A DNA stretch of 9,382 nucleotides from Bacteroidota bacterium (GCA_947441205.1 CANETM010000053.1:1-9382), one strand, 5' to 3'; counted from the stretch's first letter, positions 1 to 6,864 are shown. Numbers and translations: made by a program. Notes: generated from the letters alone by a model not told the origin.

Positions 1-1148
1 ATTGCTATATTAATGTCTTTTTCATTTAAAACATAAGCAAGTCTAACCTGGTTTTTCCCAAGACCTGGGGTAGTATAAAAACCGCTAGCAGGTGCAAGCA
101 TGATAGTTGCATTGTTAAATCTAAAATCAGTTAATAACCATTTGCAAAATTCGTCGGTATCTTCTACTGGAAGTTTTGCCATAGCATAAAAGGCACCCTG
201 AGGGCTTTGACAATAAACCCCTTCCATTTTAATTAGTCTGTTTATTAAAGTGTCTCTTCTTTTTTTATATTCGGCGCGCGTTGCGTCAAAGTAATTTGAT
301 GGTAAACCTAATGCTGCTTCAGCTGCAATTTGCTCAAGTGTAGGAGGACTAAGTCTTGCTTGTGAAAACTTCATTACTGCCTCAATCACCTCTTTGTTTT
401 TTGTAACTAAAGCGCCAATTCTAGCACCACATGCTGAATATTTTTTAGAAAAAGTATCTATCATAATAACTCGATCCTCGACACCTGCTAGTGTTAATGT
501 ACTTTTTACATTTCCTTCATAACAAAATTCTGTGTATGCTTCGTCTGAAAACAAATACAAATCTTTTTCTTTAATCAAATCCCTAATTTGAAATAGTTCT
601 TGCTCGCTATAAACATAGCCAGTTGGATTATTAGGATTGCAAATAAAAATACCCTTGGTTTTATTTGTAATTTTTTCCCTGAATGATTCAATAGGAGGTA
701 AGGCAAATCCTGATTCGATAGTCGAAGTGATTGGTATAATTTTTATTCCAGCTGCAATAGCAAATCCAATGTAATTAGCATAAAAAGGTTCGGGTACAAT
801 AATTTCATCGCCTGCATCAAGGCATGCCATGAAAGCAAATAAAATGCCTTCACTACCGCCAATAGTAATTAAAATATCGGTGTAGTCAACATGTATATTT
901 TTTGAATTGTAATAGGCAGCAAGTTTTTTTCTAAAACTTAAAATGCCTGCACTGTCTGTATATTCTAAAACTTTTAAATGTGCATTACTAACTGCATCCA
1001 TCATGACTGCAGGAGTTTCAATATCAGGCTGTCCAATATTTAAATGGTATACTTTAACCCCGTTTTTTTTTGCATTTTCAGCATATATTGCCAACTTCCT
1101 TATGGGAGAGGAAGGCATGTTTTTACCACGTTCACTAATTGTAATCAT
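1..1148 (-). CDS. Class I/II PLP-dependent aminotransferase (aspartate aminotransferase-like), 3' end outside window
   Basis: Fold type I, pyridoxal-phosphate aminotransferase of the AspC/COG0436 kind, cytosolic, moving amino groups between an amino acid and a 2-oxo acid. 382 residues are visible and the frame is still open at the left edge. Family members run to about 390-400 residues, so only a short C-terminal tail is missing. The N-terminus MITISERGKNMPSSPIRK is followed by the substrate-loop motif NIGQPD (37-42). The PLP site shows NPNNPTG (171-177; N174 matches Asn194 of AspAT), SDEAY (201-205; Asp222 and Tyr225 equivalents) and FSKKYSACGARIG (233-245), where K235 is the expected Schiff-base lysine. 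R369 in NQVRLAYV is the expected carboxylate-binding arginine. The ATG at 1146-1148 is chosen because the conserved SERGKNMP stretch follows at once. A TAnnTTTG promoter element sits 5 nt upstream. Exact substrate cannot be read from sequence: aspartate, aromatic or branched-chain amino acids are all possible. Confidence 0.93.
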   Translation of the reverse strand, partial: MITISERGKNMPSSPIRKLAIYAENAKKNGVKVYHLNIGQPDIETPAVMMDAVSNAHLKVLEYTDSAGILSFRKKLAAYYNSKNIHVDYTDILITIGGSEGILFAFMACLDAGDEIIVPEPFYANYIGFAIAAGIKIIPITSTIESGFALPPIESFREKITNKTKGIFICNPNNPTGYVYSEQELFQIRDLIKEKDLYLFSDEAYTEFCYEGNVKSTLTLAGVEDRVIMIDTFSKKYSACGARIGALVTKNKEVIEAVMKFSQARLSPPTLEQIAAEAALGLPSNYFDATRAEYKKRRDTLINRLIKMEGVYCQSPQGAFYAMAKLPVEDTDEFCKWLLTDFRFNNATIMLAPASGFYTTPGLGKNQVRLAYVLNEKDINIA

Positions 1149-1153
1149 TCGGA

Positions 1154-1161
1154 CAAAGATA
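1154..1161 (-). promoter_or_regulatory. Putative Bacteroidota -7 promoter element for the aminotransferase
   Basis: The minus strand reads TATCTTTG, a perfect match to the Bacteroidota TAnnTTTG element. It ends 5 nt before the aminotransferase ATG and lies just beyond the T-tract of the upstream terminator. No TTG -33 element is present at the usual 17-23 nt spacing; that position is occupied by the terminator T-run. If functional, transcription would start at or next to the start codon. Confidence 0.4.
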
Positions 1162-1178
1162 GGTGCATGCAATAGAAT

Positions 1179-1207
1179 AAAAAAGCGCTAACAAATTTGC
1201 TAGCGCT
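1179..1207 (-). terminator. Rho-independent terminator downstream of the DUF1573 gene
   Basis: Read on the minus strand, AGCGCTA pairs with TAGCGCT (7 bp, plus strand 1184-1190 and 1201-1207). The intervening GCAAATTTGT can extend the stem through a G-U and CAA/TTG pairs. A run of six T follows immediately (plus-strand A at 1179-1184). The plus-strand reading has no T-tract after the stem, so it acts in the minus direction. It lies about 55 bp after the DUF1573 stop codon. Confidence 0.85.
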
Positions 1208-1260
1208 AAATAATTAGGGTTATAAATATTAACTGATGTAAGTTAATATACAGATATGAT

Positions 1261-1623
1261 TTATTTTATTACCTCGCCTTCAATGACAAGTTCAGTAACC
1301 TCTTTTTCACCTGCGTATTTCACTGTCACTCTTTTTTTAAATTGCCCTTCATTAGGTGCAGTATAAGTTACTTTAATAGTGCCCTTTTGACCTTTCAAAA
1401 TTGGGTTTTGATTATACTCGGGTTGTGTACATCCGCACTCGGCATTTGCAAATTCAATCACTGCTGGTTTGTTTCCTAAATTAGTGTAATTGAAAATAAC
1501 AGATTTGTGTACACCCTTTTTAATCTTGCCATAATTATGACTTGTTTGATCAAATTTTATAGTTGCTTGGGCAAAGCTTCCAATAGTTAATAATAAGGCA
1601 ATTACGAGTAAATTTAGTTTCAT
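1261..1623 (-). CDS. Secreted DUF1573 domain protein
   Basis: A 120-residue protein made of a signal peptide plus a single DUF1573 (PF07610) domain, an immunoglobulin-like beta fold common in exported Bacteroidota proteins. Residues 1-18 (MKLNLLVIALLLTIGSFA) form a basic start, hydrophobic core and SFA cleavage site, leaving a Q at the new N-terminus. The mature part shows the family hallmarks: FDQTSHNYGKIKKG (24-37), FNYTNLGNKP (44-53), the ECGCT cysteine motif (C63, C65) and TYTAPNEGQFKK (86-97). The frame is open further upstream to 1692, but the ATG at 1621-1623 is preferred because it places the signal peptide at the N-terminus. The molecular role of the family is not established. Location is expected to be periplasmic or extracellular. 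It is transcribed away from the E1 gene, with its own terminator downstream. Confidence 0.9.
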   Translation of the reverse strand: MKLNLLVIALLLTIGSFAQATIKFDQTSHNYGKIKKGVHKSVIFNYTNLGNKPAVIEFANAECGCTQPEYNQNPILKGQKGTIKVTYTAPNEGQFKKRVTVKYAGEKEVTELVIEGEVIK

Positions 1624-1769
1624 ATGAAGGTTTTTAAGATTCAACAATTTTGTTAGGTGAATTCCCGTTTTTATGGAAGTATTTATGAACAATTATGACT
1701 GCAAATTATTGAAAAATTGTTAATTATGGCTTTTTATGTGTTTAATGATTTTTATTGCATTTTGACCCC

Positions 1770-1777
1770 TACTTTTG
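1770..1777 (+). promoter_or_regulatory. Putative Bacteroidota -7 promoter element for the E1 fusion gene
   Basis: TACTTTTG matches TAnnTTTG exactly and ends 4 nt before the chosen ATG at 1782. No TTG -33 element is evident 17-23 nt upstream. The rest of the 158-bp divergent gap (1624-1781) is A/T-rich; I see no operator or hairpin of note beyond a short AACAA/TTGTT palindrome near 1640-1655. Confidence 0.4.
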
Positions 1778-1781
1778 TGAA

Positions 1782-4160
1782 ATGGAACCATTGGATGAAG
1801 CACTTACAAGCCAAGAGGTACTCTCTTTCGAAGCCTTTCGACAGTCTGTAATAGCAGATTATCGAATTGCATTAACAAGTAGAGAGGTTAGCTTATTGGG
1901 AAGAAGGGAAGTGCTTACCGGAAAGGCTAAATTTGGCATTTTTGGTGATGGTAAGGAAGTTGCTCAAGTTGCCCTTTCCAAATTTTTCCAAAAAGGTGAT
2001 TTTAGAAGTGGATATTATCGAGATCAAACTTTCATGTTTGCTTTAGGTGTAGCGAATACCGAACATTATTTTTCTCAATTATATGCCGATGTTCATAATG
2101 ACCCATATAGTGGTGGGAAAAATATGAATGCTCATTTTGCTACTGCTTTTGTGAATGAAAATGGTCAGTGGAATAATTTAGTTAATAGTTATAATATTTC
2201 AGCCGATATCGCTCCTACCGCTGGACAAATGGTTCGTGGTTTAGGTATGGCCTTTGCATCCAACTGTTTTAGATCATCTAAACATAAGGATCAATTTAAA
2301 CATTTAAGTAACAATGGAAATGAGGTTTGTTTTTGTACCATTGGCGATGCGAGCACTTCCGAAGGACAATTTTGGGAAGTTGTAAATGCAGCAGGTGTAA
2401 TTCAAGCACCCTTAGCGATGTTTGTATTTGATGATGGTTATGGTATTTCAGTACCCACTAAATTGCAAACGACCAAAGGTTCCATATCGGAAGCATTAAG
2501 AGGGTTTGATAAAAAAGAAGGAACAAATGGCGTTAAAATTTATACGGTTAAAGGCTGGGACTATGCATCACTTTGTGAAACTTTTGAAGAAGGGATTGCT
2601 TATACTAGGTTAAATCATGTTCCTGTTTTATTTCATGTGCAAGAATTAACACAACCGCAAGGTCACTCAACAAGTGGCAGTCATGAAAGGTATAAATCGG
2701 GGGAGCGTTTAGAATGGGAAAGAGCATGGGATTGTAATAAAAAAATGAGAGAGTGGTTGATATTAAATGAACTTACCACCGAAGAGGATTTGCAGGAATT
2801 GGAAATGAATGTGAAAAAAGAAGTGCGTGCAGGAAAGGAATTGGCATGGAATAAATATATTACTCCCATCAAAGAAAAATTAAATGAGGGTGTAAATATT
2901 GCATTGAATGGATTAGATGGGAATATTTTAGAAACTACACACTCGGCATTGGCGGAGTTGATTAATAATAAAGAACCTTTAAAGAGAAATATTTTCAGAA
3001 TCTTGCACACTTTGGTAGAACAAATGCCTAGTCATCCGAATGCAAAAGCAATTAAAAATTTTCTATCTCAATATTTGAAACAGGAGGCACCTTTTTATAG
3101 CAGACATTTATACAATCAAACCCAAAAAAGTACTTTAAATGTTTCGCTTGTTGAACCTGTTTACGATGACAATTCAAAAATCTTAAATGGGTATGAGGTA
3201 TTGAATGTATATTTTGATCAGTTGTTTGAAAAAAATCCTTTGGTATATGCATTTGGAGAGGACTTAGGAAATATTGGGGACGTGAATCAAGGTTTTGCTG
3301 GTTTACAAGCCAAGCATGGTGTGGATCGCATTTTTGATACGGGCATAAGGGAACAATCTATTATGGGACAAGCACATGGCATGGCCATGCGAGGATTGAG
3401 ACCTATTGCAGAAATTCAATACTTGGATTATTTATTATACGGTTTACAAACTTTAAGTGACGACGTTGCTACTTTGCATTATCGTAGTAATGGACAACAA
3501 AGTAGTCCTGTTATTATTCGTACCAGAGGACATAGATTAGAAGGGATGTTTCACAGCGGTTCACCAATGGGCATGATTATTAATTCACTTAGAGGAATGT
3601 TTGTTTGTGTTCCAAGAAATATGGTACAAGCGGTAGGCATGTACAATACTTTGTTAAAAGGGAATGACCCTGCTTTATTGATTGAATGTTTAAATGGCTA
3701 TCGTTTAAAAGAAACCATGCCAAATAATATTGGAGAGTTTACTGTTCCATTGGGTAAGCCAGAAATACTTAAAGAAGGATCCGATATTACCATTGTTTCT
3801 TATGGCTCTACATTAAGAATTATTGAAGACGCTGCAATTAGATTAAATACATTGGGCATTGATTGTGAAATTATAGATGTACAAACCTTATTGCCATTTG
3901 ATATCAATCATCAAATTTTAGCCTCTCTGAAAAAAACCAATCGTATTGTATTTGTTGATGAGGATGTAGCAGCTGGAGCAAGCGCTTATATGTATCAACA
4001 AGTAATTGAAAAGCAGGGTGGGTATAAATGGTTAGATGTAGCAGCAAGAACCATTTCGTCAAAAGAACATCGTCCTGCATTTGGTAGTGACGGTGATTAT
4101 TTCTCTAAGCCCAATACCGAAGATATTATTTCAGTTGTCTGTGAGATGATGGCAGAATAA
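1782..4160 (+). CDS. 2-oxoacid dehydrogenase E1, fused alpha-beta (probably branched-chain 2-oxoisovalerate dehydrogenase)
   Basis: Thiamine-diphosphate-dependent E1 that decarboxylates a 2-oxoacid and acylates the lipoyl group of an E2 partner. Alpha and beta subunits are joined in one 792-residue chain. Alpha half (about 35-400): GRREVLTGKAKFGIFGDGKE, RSGYYRDQ (75-82), the ThDP/Mg motif starting IGDASTSEG (187-195) and ending FDDGYGIS (216-223), and GHSTSGSHERY (294-304), matching the phosphorylation-loop region of E1 alpha. A helical linker covers about 400-455. Beta half (about 465-790): GEDLGNIGDV, RIFDTGIREQSIMG with E524 as the expected cofactor-activating glutamate, and FHSGSP with H591 near the active site. 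D218 stands where the canonical motif has the second Asn. The frame extends upstream to a TTG at 1755, but the ATG at 1782 is preferred because it directly follows a TAnnTTTG element and the upstream residues look non-conserved. No E2 or E3 gene is in the window. Branched-chain substrate is inferred, not shown. Confidence 0.88.
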   Translation: MEPLDEALTSQEVLSFEAFRQSVIADYRIALTSREVSLLGRREVLTGKAKFGIFGDGKEVAQVALSKFFQKGDFRSGYYRDQTFMFALGVANTEHYFSQLYADVHNDPYSGGKNMNAHFATAFVNENGQWNNLVNSYNISADIAPTAGQMVRGLGMAFASNCFRSSKHKDQFKHLSNNGNEVCFCTIGDASTSEGQFWEVVNAAGVIQAPLAMFVFDDGYGISVPTKLQTTKGSISEALRGFDKKEGTNGVKIYTVKGWDYASLCETFEEGIAYTRLNHVPVLFHVQELTQPQGHSTSGSHERYKSGERLEWERAWDCNKKMREWLILNELTTEEDLQELEMNVKKEVRAGKELAWNKYITPIKEKLNEGVNIALNGLDGNILETTHSALAELINNKEPLKRNIFRILHTLVEQMPSHPNAKAIKNFLSQYLKQEAPFYSRHLYNQTQKSTLNVSLVEPVYDDNSKILNGYEVLNVYFDQLFEKNPLVYAFGEDLGNIGDVNQGFAGLQAKHGVDRIFDTGIREQSIMGQAHGMAMRGLRPIAEIQYLDYLLYGLQTLSDDVATLHYRSNGQQSSPVIIRTRGHRLEGMFHSGSPMGMIINSLRGMFVCVPRNMVQAVGMYNTLLKGNDPALLIECLNGYRLKETMPNNIGEFTVPLGKPEILKEGSDITIVSYGSTLRIIEDAAIRLNTLGIDCEIIDVQTLLPFDINHQILASLKKTNRIVFVDEDVAAGASAYMYQQVIEKQGGYKWLDVAARTISSKEHRPAFGSDGDYFSKPNTEDIISVVCEMMAE

Positions 4161-4163
4161 ACT

Positions 4164-4430
4164 TTAGTGAGCCCCTGGCAGTCTTGATAAATTATATCCC
4201 TCTAATTTTTGCGTTTGCTCAACTGACCCTAATCTAAATTTTACTTGTACTTTGGTTTGTTTTTCAAAAGCCCTTTCGGTATTGCAAAAAAATCCTGTTT
4301 TTGTGGTATAATAGTTTGCTGGAACTTTTGTTTCACGCGTGATAGCATACAAATTAAATACAGGCCTAGTGGTGTCTTTCATTTTTGGTAAAAGACATCC
4401 AGCGAATAATATGGCGGTTAACAAATACAA
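4164..4430 (-). CDS. Small hypothetical protein, possible lipoprotein, non-ATG start
   Basis: An 88-residue frame with no domain I can name. Starting at TTG (4428-4430) it begins MYLLTAILFAGC, a hydrophobic stretch ending in a lipobox-like LFAGC with C12 as the acylation candidate. The leader has no basic residue and F sits at -3, so this is a weak signal. The only ATG in frame is at 4380-4382, which would give a 72-residue protein with no signal. The C-terminal half, GFFCNTERAFEKQTKVQVKFRLGSVEQ (47-73), resembles from memory the 'GFFCK-E-x-EK-T...FRLGS' ending of small exported Bacteroidota proteins; that similarity is unverified. The frame is closed upstream by TAA, leaving no ATG. It lies 55 nt downstream of yebC on the same strand, so it may be co-transcribed, and its stop is 3 bp from the E1 stop on the other strand. 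Confidence 0.5.
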   Translation of the reverse strand: MYLLTAILFAGCLLPKMKDTTRPVFNLYAITRETKVPANYYTTKTGFFCNTERAFEKQTKVQVKFRLGSVEQTQKLEGYNLSRLPGAH

Positions 4431-4485
4431 AATATCAATTATAATTACTTAAAGTTGAAAGAGTAAGAATGTCGAAAAATCCAAC

Positions 4486-5208
4486 TTACCCCATGTTATG
4501 AAATACTTTATTAACGTCTTCATCTTCTTCCAGCCTTTCAATTAATTTACTAATATCCTCAGCTTGCTCATCGCTCACTGGCACGGTTGTGCTTGGTATC
4601 CATTCAAACTCGGCGCTGATTACATTTAATTTTTTAGCCTCTAATTCTTTTTGCAGGTTTCCAAAATCGGTGAAAGCACATCTTAATACTAAAATAGGAT
4701 TTCCATTGTCATCAACGCTATCGCCTAATTCATCTAAGCCGTGGTCAATTAATTCTAATTCTAAATCATCCATCACTAAGCCTTCGGGATTTAATTTAAA
4801 CACACCCATTTTTTTAAATTGAAAACTCACACTTCCACTATTGCCCATAGCGCCACCACCTTTATTAAAATGACTTTTAACATTAGCAACGGTACGTACA
4901 TGATGGTCAGTAGCTGTTTCAACTAATAATGCAACACCATGAGGCGCATATCCTTCGTATAAAATTTCCTCGTAGTTACTTGTATCCTTACCCATAGCAC
5001 GCTTGATAGCTGCCTCAACTCTATCCTTGGGCATACCAGCACTACGCGCATTTTGATAACATCTTCTTAATGCAGGATTATCGTCGGGATTCGGTCCTCC
5101 TGATTTTACGGCAATTACAATTTCTTTACCAATTCGTGTAAACTGTTTTGCCATTCGGTCAAAACGTTTAAACATGGTTGCTTTTCTTACTTCAAAAATC
5201 CTTCCCAT
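4486..5208 (-). CDS. yebC: YebC/PmpR/TACO1 family protein
   Basis: 240 residues, the usual length for the YebC/TACO1 family. These proteins were first described as DNA-binding transcription regulators; members (mitochondrial TACO1 and bacterial YebC) are now also linked to translation, helping ribosomes through difficult stretches such as prolines. Recognisable blocks are MGRIFEVRKATMFKRFDRMA at the start, KEIVIAVKSGGPNPDDNP (28-45), NARSAGMPKDRVEAAIKRA (53-71), YEGYAPHGVALLVE (84-97) and NKGGGAMGNSGSVSFQFKKMG (116-135, in two parts around G125), with an acidic C-terminal helix LIERLEEDEDV (222-232). The N-terminus is the Bacteroidota variant and lacks the MAGHSKW start of E. coli YebC. The ATG at 5206-5208 fits this family start. 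A good promoter (5228-5258) lies directly upstream, overlapping the terminator of the permease gene, so yebC seems to be its own unit, perhaps with the small gene after it. Confidence 0.95.
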   Translation of the reverse strand: MGRIFEVRKATMFKRFDRMAKQFTRIGKEIVIAVKSGGPNPDDNPALRRCYQNARSAGMPKDRVEAAIKRAMGKDTSNYEEILYEGYAPHGVALLVETATDHHVRTVANVKSHFNKGGGAMGNSGSVSFQFKKMGVFKLNPEGLVMDDLELELIDHGLDELGDSVDDNGNPILVLRCAFTDFGNLQKELEAKKLNVISAEFEWIPSTTVPVSDEQAEDISKLIERLEEDEDVNKVFHNMG

Positions 5209-5227
5209 AGTAATTATTTAAGGTCAG

Positions 5228-5258
5228 CAAAAATACGGCAAAAAAAATAGCCAGACAA
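5228..5258 (-). promoter_or_regulatory. Predicted Bacteroidota promoter for yebC
   Basis: Minus strand: TTG (plus 5256-5258), then 20 nt, then TATTTTTG (plus 5228-5235). This fits the Bacteroidota consensus TTG-N17-23-TAnnTTTG at both elements. Transcription would start near 5222, leaving a leader of roughly 14 nt before the yebC ATG. The -33 element lies in the loop and stem edge of the preceding terminator hairpin, so the two signals share DNA. Confidence 0.6.
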
Positions 5259-5273
5259 TTCAGTCTGGCTATT
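5240..5273 (-). terminator. Strong rho-independent terminator of the amino acid permease gene
   Basis: A perfect 11-bp inverted repeat, AATAGCCAGAC (5246-5256) and GTCTGGCTATT (5263-5273), flanks a 6-nt loop. On the minus strand it is followed by eight T (plus-strand A at 5240-5247). It lies 25 bp past the permease stop codon. The plus-strand reading lacks a T-tract, so termination is for the minus strand. Confidence 0.93.
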
Positions 5274-5298
5274 CCTATATAAAACAGTAAATAAGTTA

Positions 5299-6789
5299 CT
5301 AGTTTAATTTACTGTGTTTGCGGCTGTAAACAAAGTAAACTACTAAACCCAAAGCCATCCATGCAAAAGCCACTTTAAGGGTTTGTGCATCTAATGCAAA
5401 TATCATTGCAAGACAAATCACAGCACCTAAAATTGGAACCAATGGAACCAATGGTGTTTTGAAAGGTCTAGCCATTTCAGGTGATTTTACACGTAAAATC
5501 CAAATACCCGCACTTACTAATACAAAGGCGAATAAGGTACCAAATGAAGTTAAGTCTCCTGCTACACTGCCAGGAACAAATGCAGCAAATGCACCTACAA
5601 AAACAAATAGGATCCAGTTTGATTTATAAGGCGTACGATATTTAGGGTGTAAGTCAGAGAATACCTTTGGCAATAAACCATCGTTTGCCATAGAGTAAAA
5701 TACACGTGACTGACCCATTAACATTACTAAAATTACCGAGCTAAAACCAGCTAAGATAGCAACAGTAACTGCAGTTGCCAACCAGCCGTATCCAGTCATA
5801 TAAGTAGAAATAGCATATGCAACCGAAGCCTCGCGTCCTTTTAAAGGATCAACGAAATCAGTCCATGGCGCAACACCTGTTAATACGTGTCCAAATAAAA
5901 TATATAAAATAGTACAAACAACTAATGAACCTAAAATACCAATTGGCATATCTCTTTTTGGATTCTTCGCTTCCTGAGCAGCTGTTGAAACGGCATCAAA
6001 GCCAATAAAGGCAAAAAATACAATTGCAGCTCCACCCAAAACACCACCCCAGCCATGCTTGAAAGCACCTGAGTAATCAGCAATTACTTTACCTGCCCCG
6101 TCTAAAACTGGTGGTTGGTTAGCTGGAATCAAATAGGGTGTATGGTTTTCAGGACGAATAAATTGCCATCCGATAATGATAAAAATAATTACAATAGCTA
6201 CTTTAACAAATACGATAACCGCATTTACAATCGCAGATTCTTGTGTTCCTTTAATTAATAACAAAGTCAATAATAATAAAATCACCAAGGATGGGGCATT
6301 CATAATTCCATGATGTAAAACACCAGCTGAATCAGTTATGCTTTCAAACGGGGAATGGCTCCATTCATAGGGGATGGCTCCTCCCAGCAGCTTATTTAAA
6401 TATTCACTCCATGCAATGGATACGGTAGCAGCTCCTAAAGCATATTCCATGATTAAGGCCCAACCAATAATCCATGCAACAGTTTCTCCCATAGTTACAT
6501 AGGAGTATGCGTATGCACTTCCTGAAATAGGGATCATTGCTGCGAATTCAGCATAACATAAACCTGCGAAAGCACAACCTACAGCTGCTACAATAAATGA
6601 TAAAGTTACAGCAGGTCCAGCAGCTTGTCCAGCAGCAGCAGCAGTACGCACAAATAAGCCAGCACCGATAATAGCACCAACGCCCAAAGCGATTAAATTA
6701 CCCGCACCCAATGTGCGCTTTAAACCTTTTCCGCCATCCTCAGCTTGAGCTAACATTTCGGCAAGGTCTTTTTTTCTAAATAAACTCAT
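5299..6789 (-). CDS. APC superfamily amino acid permease (cationic amino acid transporter / YfnA-like)
   Basis: Inner-membrane amino acid transporter of 496 residues with about 12 hydrophobic segments by eye, in the CAT branch of the APC superfamily (relatives include Bacillus YfnA and Geobacillus ApcT). Supporting motifs are the unwound TM1 substrate loop GVGAIIGAGLF (36-46), the TM2-TM3 stretch CYAEFAAMIPISGSAYAYSY (78-97), TM6 FFAFIGFDAVSTAAQEAKNP (258-277) followed by KRDMPIGI (278-285), and GQSRVFYSMANDGLLP (359-374) followed by HPKYRTP. The N-terminal 25 residues are cytoplasmic and charged. Residues 440-460 (RPFKTPLVPLVPILG) match the usual entry to the last helices. The ATG at 6787-6789 gives the normal N-terminus. 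It has its own strong terminator and is divergent from the symporter gene. The transported amino acid cannot be read from sequence. Confidence 0.92.
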   Translation of the reverse strand: MSLFRKKDLAEMLAQAEDGGKGLKRTLGAGNLIALGVGAIIGAGLFVRTAAAAGQAAGPAVTLSFIVAAVGCAFAGLCYAEFAAMIPISGSAYAYSYVTMGETVAWIIGWALIMEYALGAATVSIAWSEYLNKLLGGAIPYEWSHSPFESITDSAGVLHHGIMNAPSLVILLLLTLLLIKGTQESAIVNAVIVFVKVAIVIIFIIIGWQFIRPENHTPYLIPANQPPVLDGAGKVIADYSGAFKHGWGGVLGGAAIVFFAFIGFDAVSTAAQEAKNPKRDMPIGILGSLVVCTILYILFGHVLTGVAPWTDFVDPLKGREASVAYAISTYMTGYGWLATAVTVAILAGFSSVILVMLMGQSRVFYSMANDGLLPKVFSDLHPKYRTPYKSNWILFVFVGAFAAFVPGSVAGDLTSFGTLFAFVLVSAGIWILRVKSPEMARPFKTPLVPLVPILGAVICLAMIFALDAQTLKVAFAWMALGLVVYFVYSRKHSKLN

Positions 6790-6864
6790 AGTTAAGTATT
6801 TGAGTTAATAACAAAATTGGTTTAACAATCCTGTTGGGTTAATGAACAATATGAATATGAGCTG

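Noticed and set aside
943..1191. Plus-strand open frame of 82 codons
   Set aside because: It lies almost wholly antisense to the 5' part of the aminotransferase, whose minus-strand motifs are unmistakable, and it runs into the terminator hairpin.
1624..1692. N-terminal extension of the DUF1573 protein by 23 residues
   Set aside because: It would bury the signal peptide behind a hydrophilic leader; the ATG at 1623 gives a normal signal peptide.
1755..1781. TTG start adding 9 residues to the E1 protein
   Set aside because: The added codons overlap the TAnnTTTG element and a standard ATG follows at 1782.
2681..3252. Two minus-strand open frames inside the E1 gene
   Set aside because: They are antisense to a coding region with clear E1 motifs and have no recognisable protein features; low-GC coding DNA often leaves such frames open.
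4589..4822. Plus-strand open frame inside yebC
   Set aside because: It is antisense to conserved YebC sequence and its translation looks like shadow composition (rich in S, N and F).
5435..5454. Tandem 9-nt repeat GGAACCAAT within the permease
   Set aside because: It encodes the short LVPLVP repeat before the last helices; only two copies, and a common motif in this family.
6629..6644. CAG-type triplet run in the permease
   Set aside because: On the coding strand it is a short alanine run (AAAA) in a loop after TM1, with no sign of repeat expansion.
6800..6845. Short inverted repeat TTAAC/GTTAA in the divergent gap
   Set aside because: Only 5 bp with an 11-nt loop in A/T-rich DNA, which is expected by chance.
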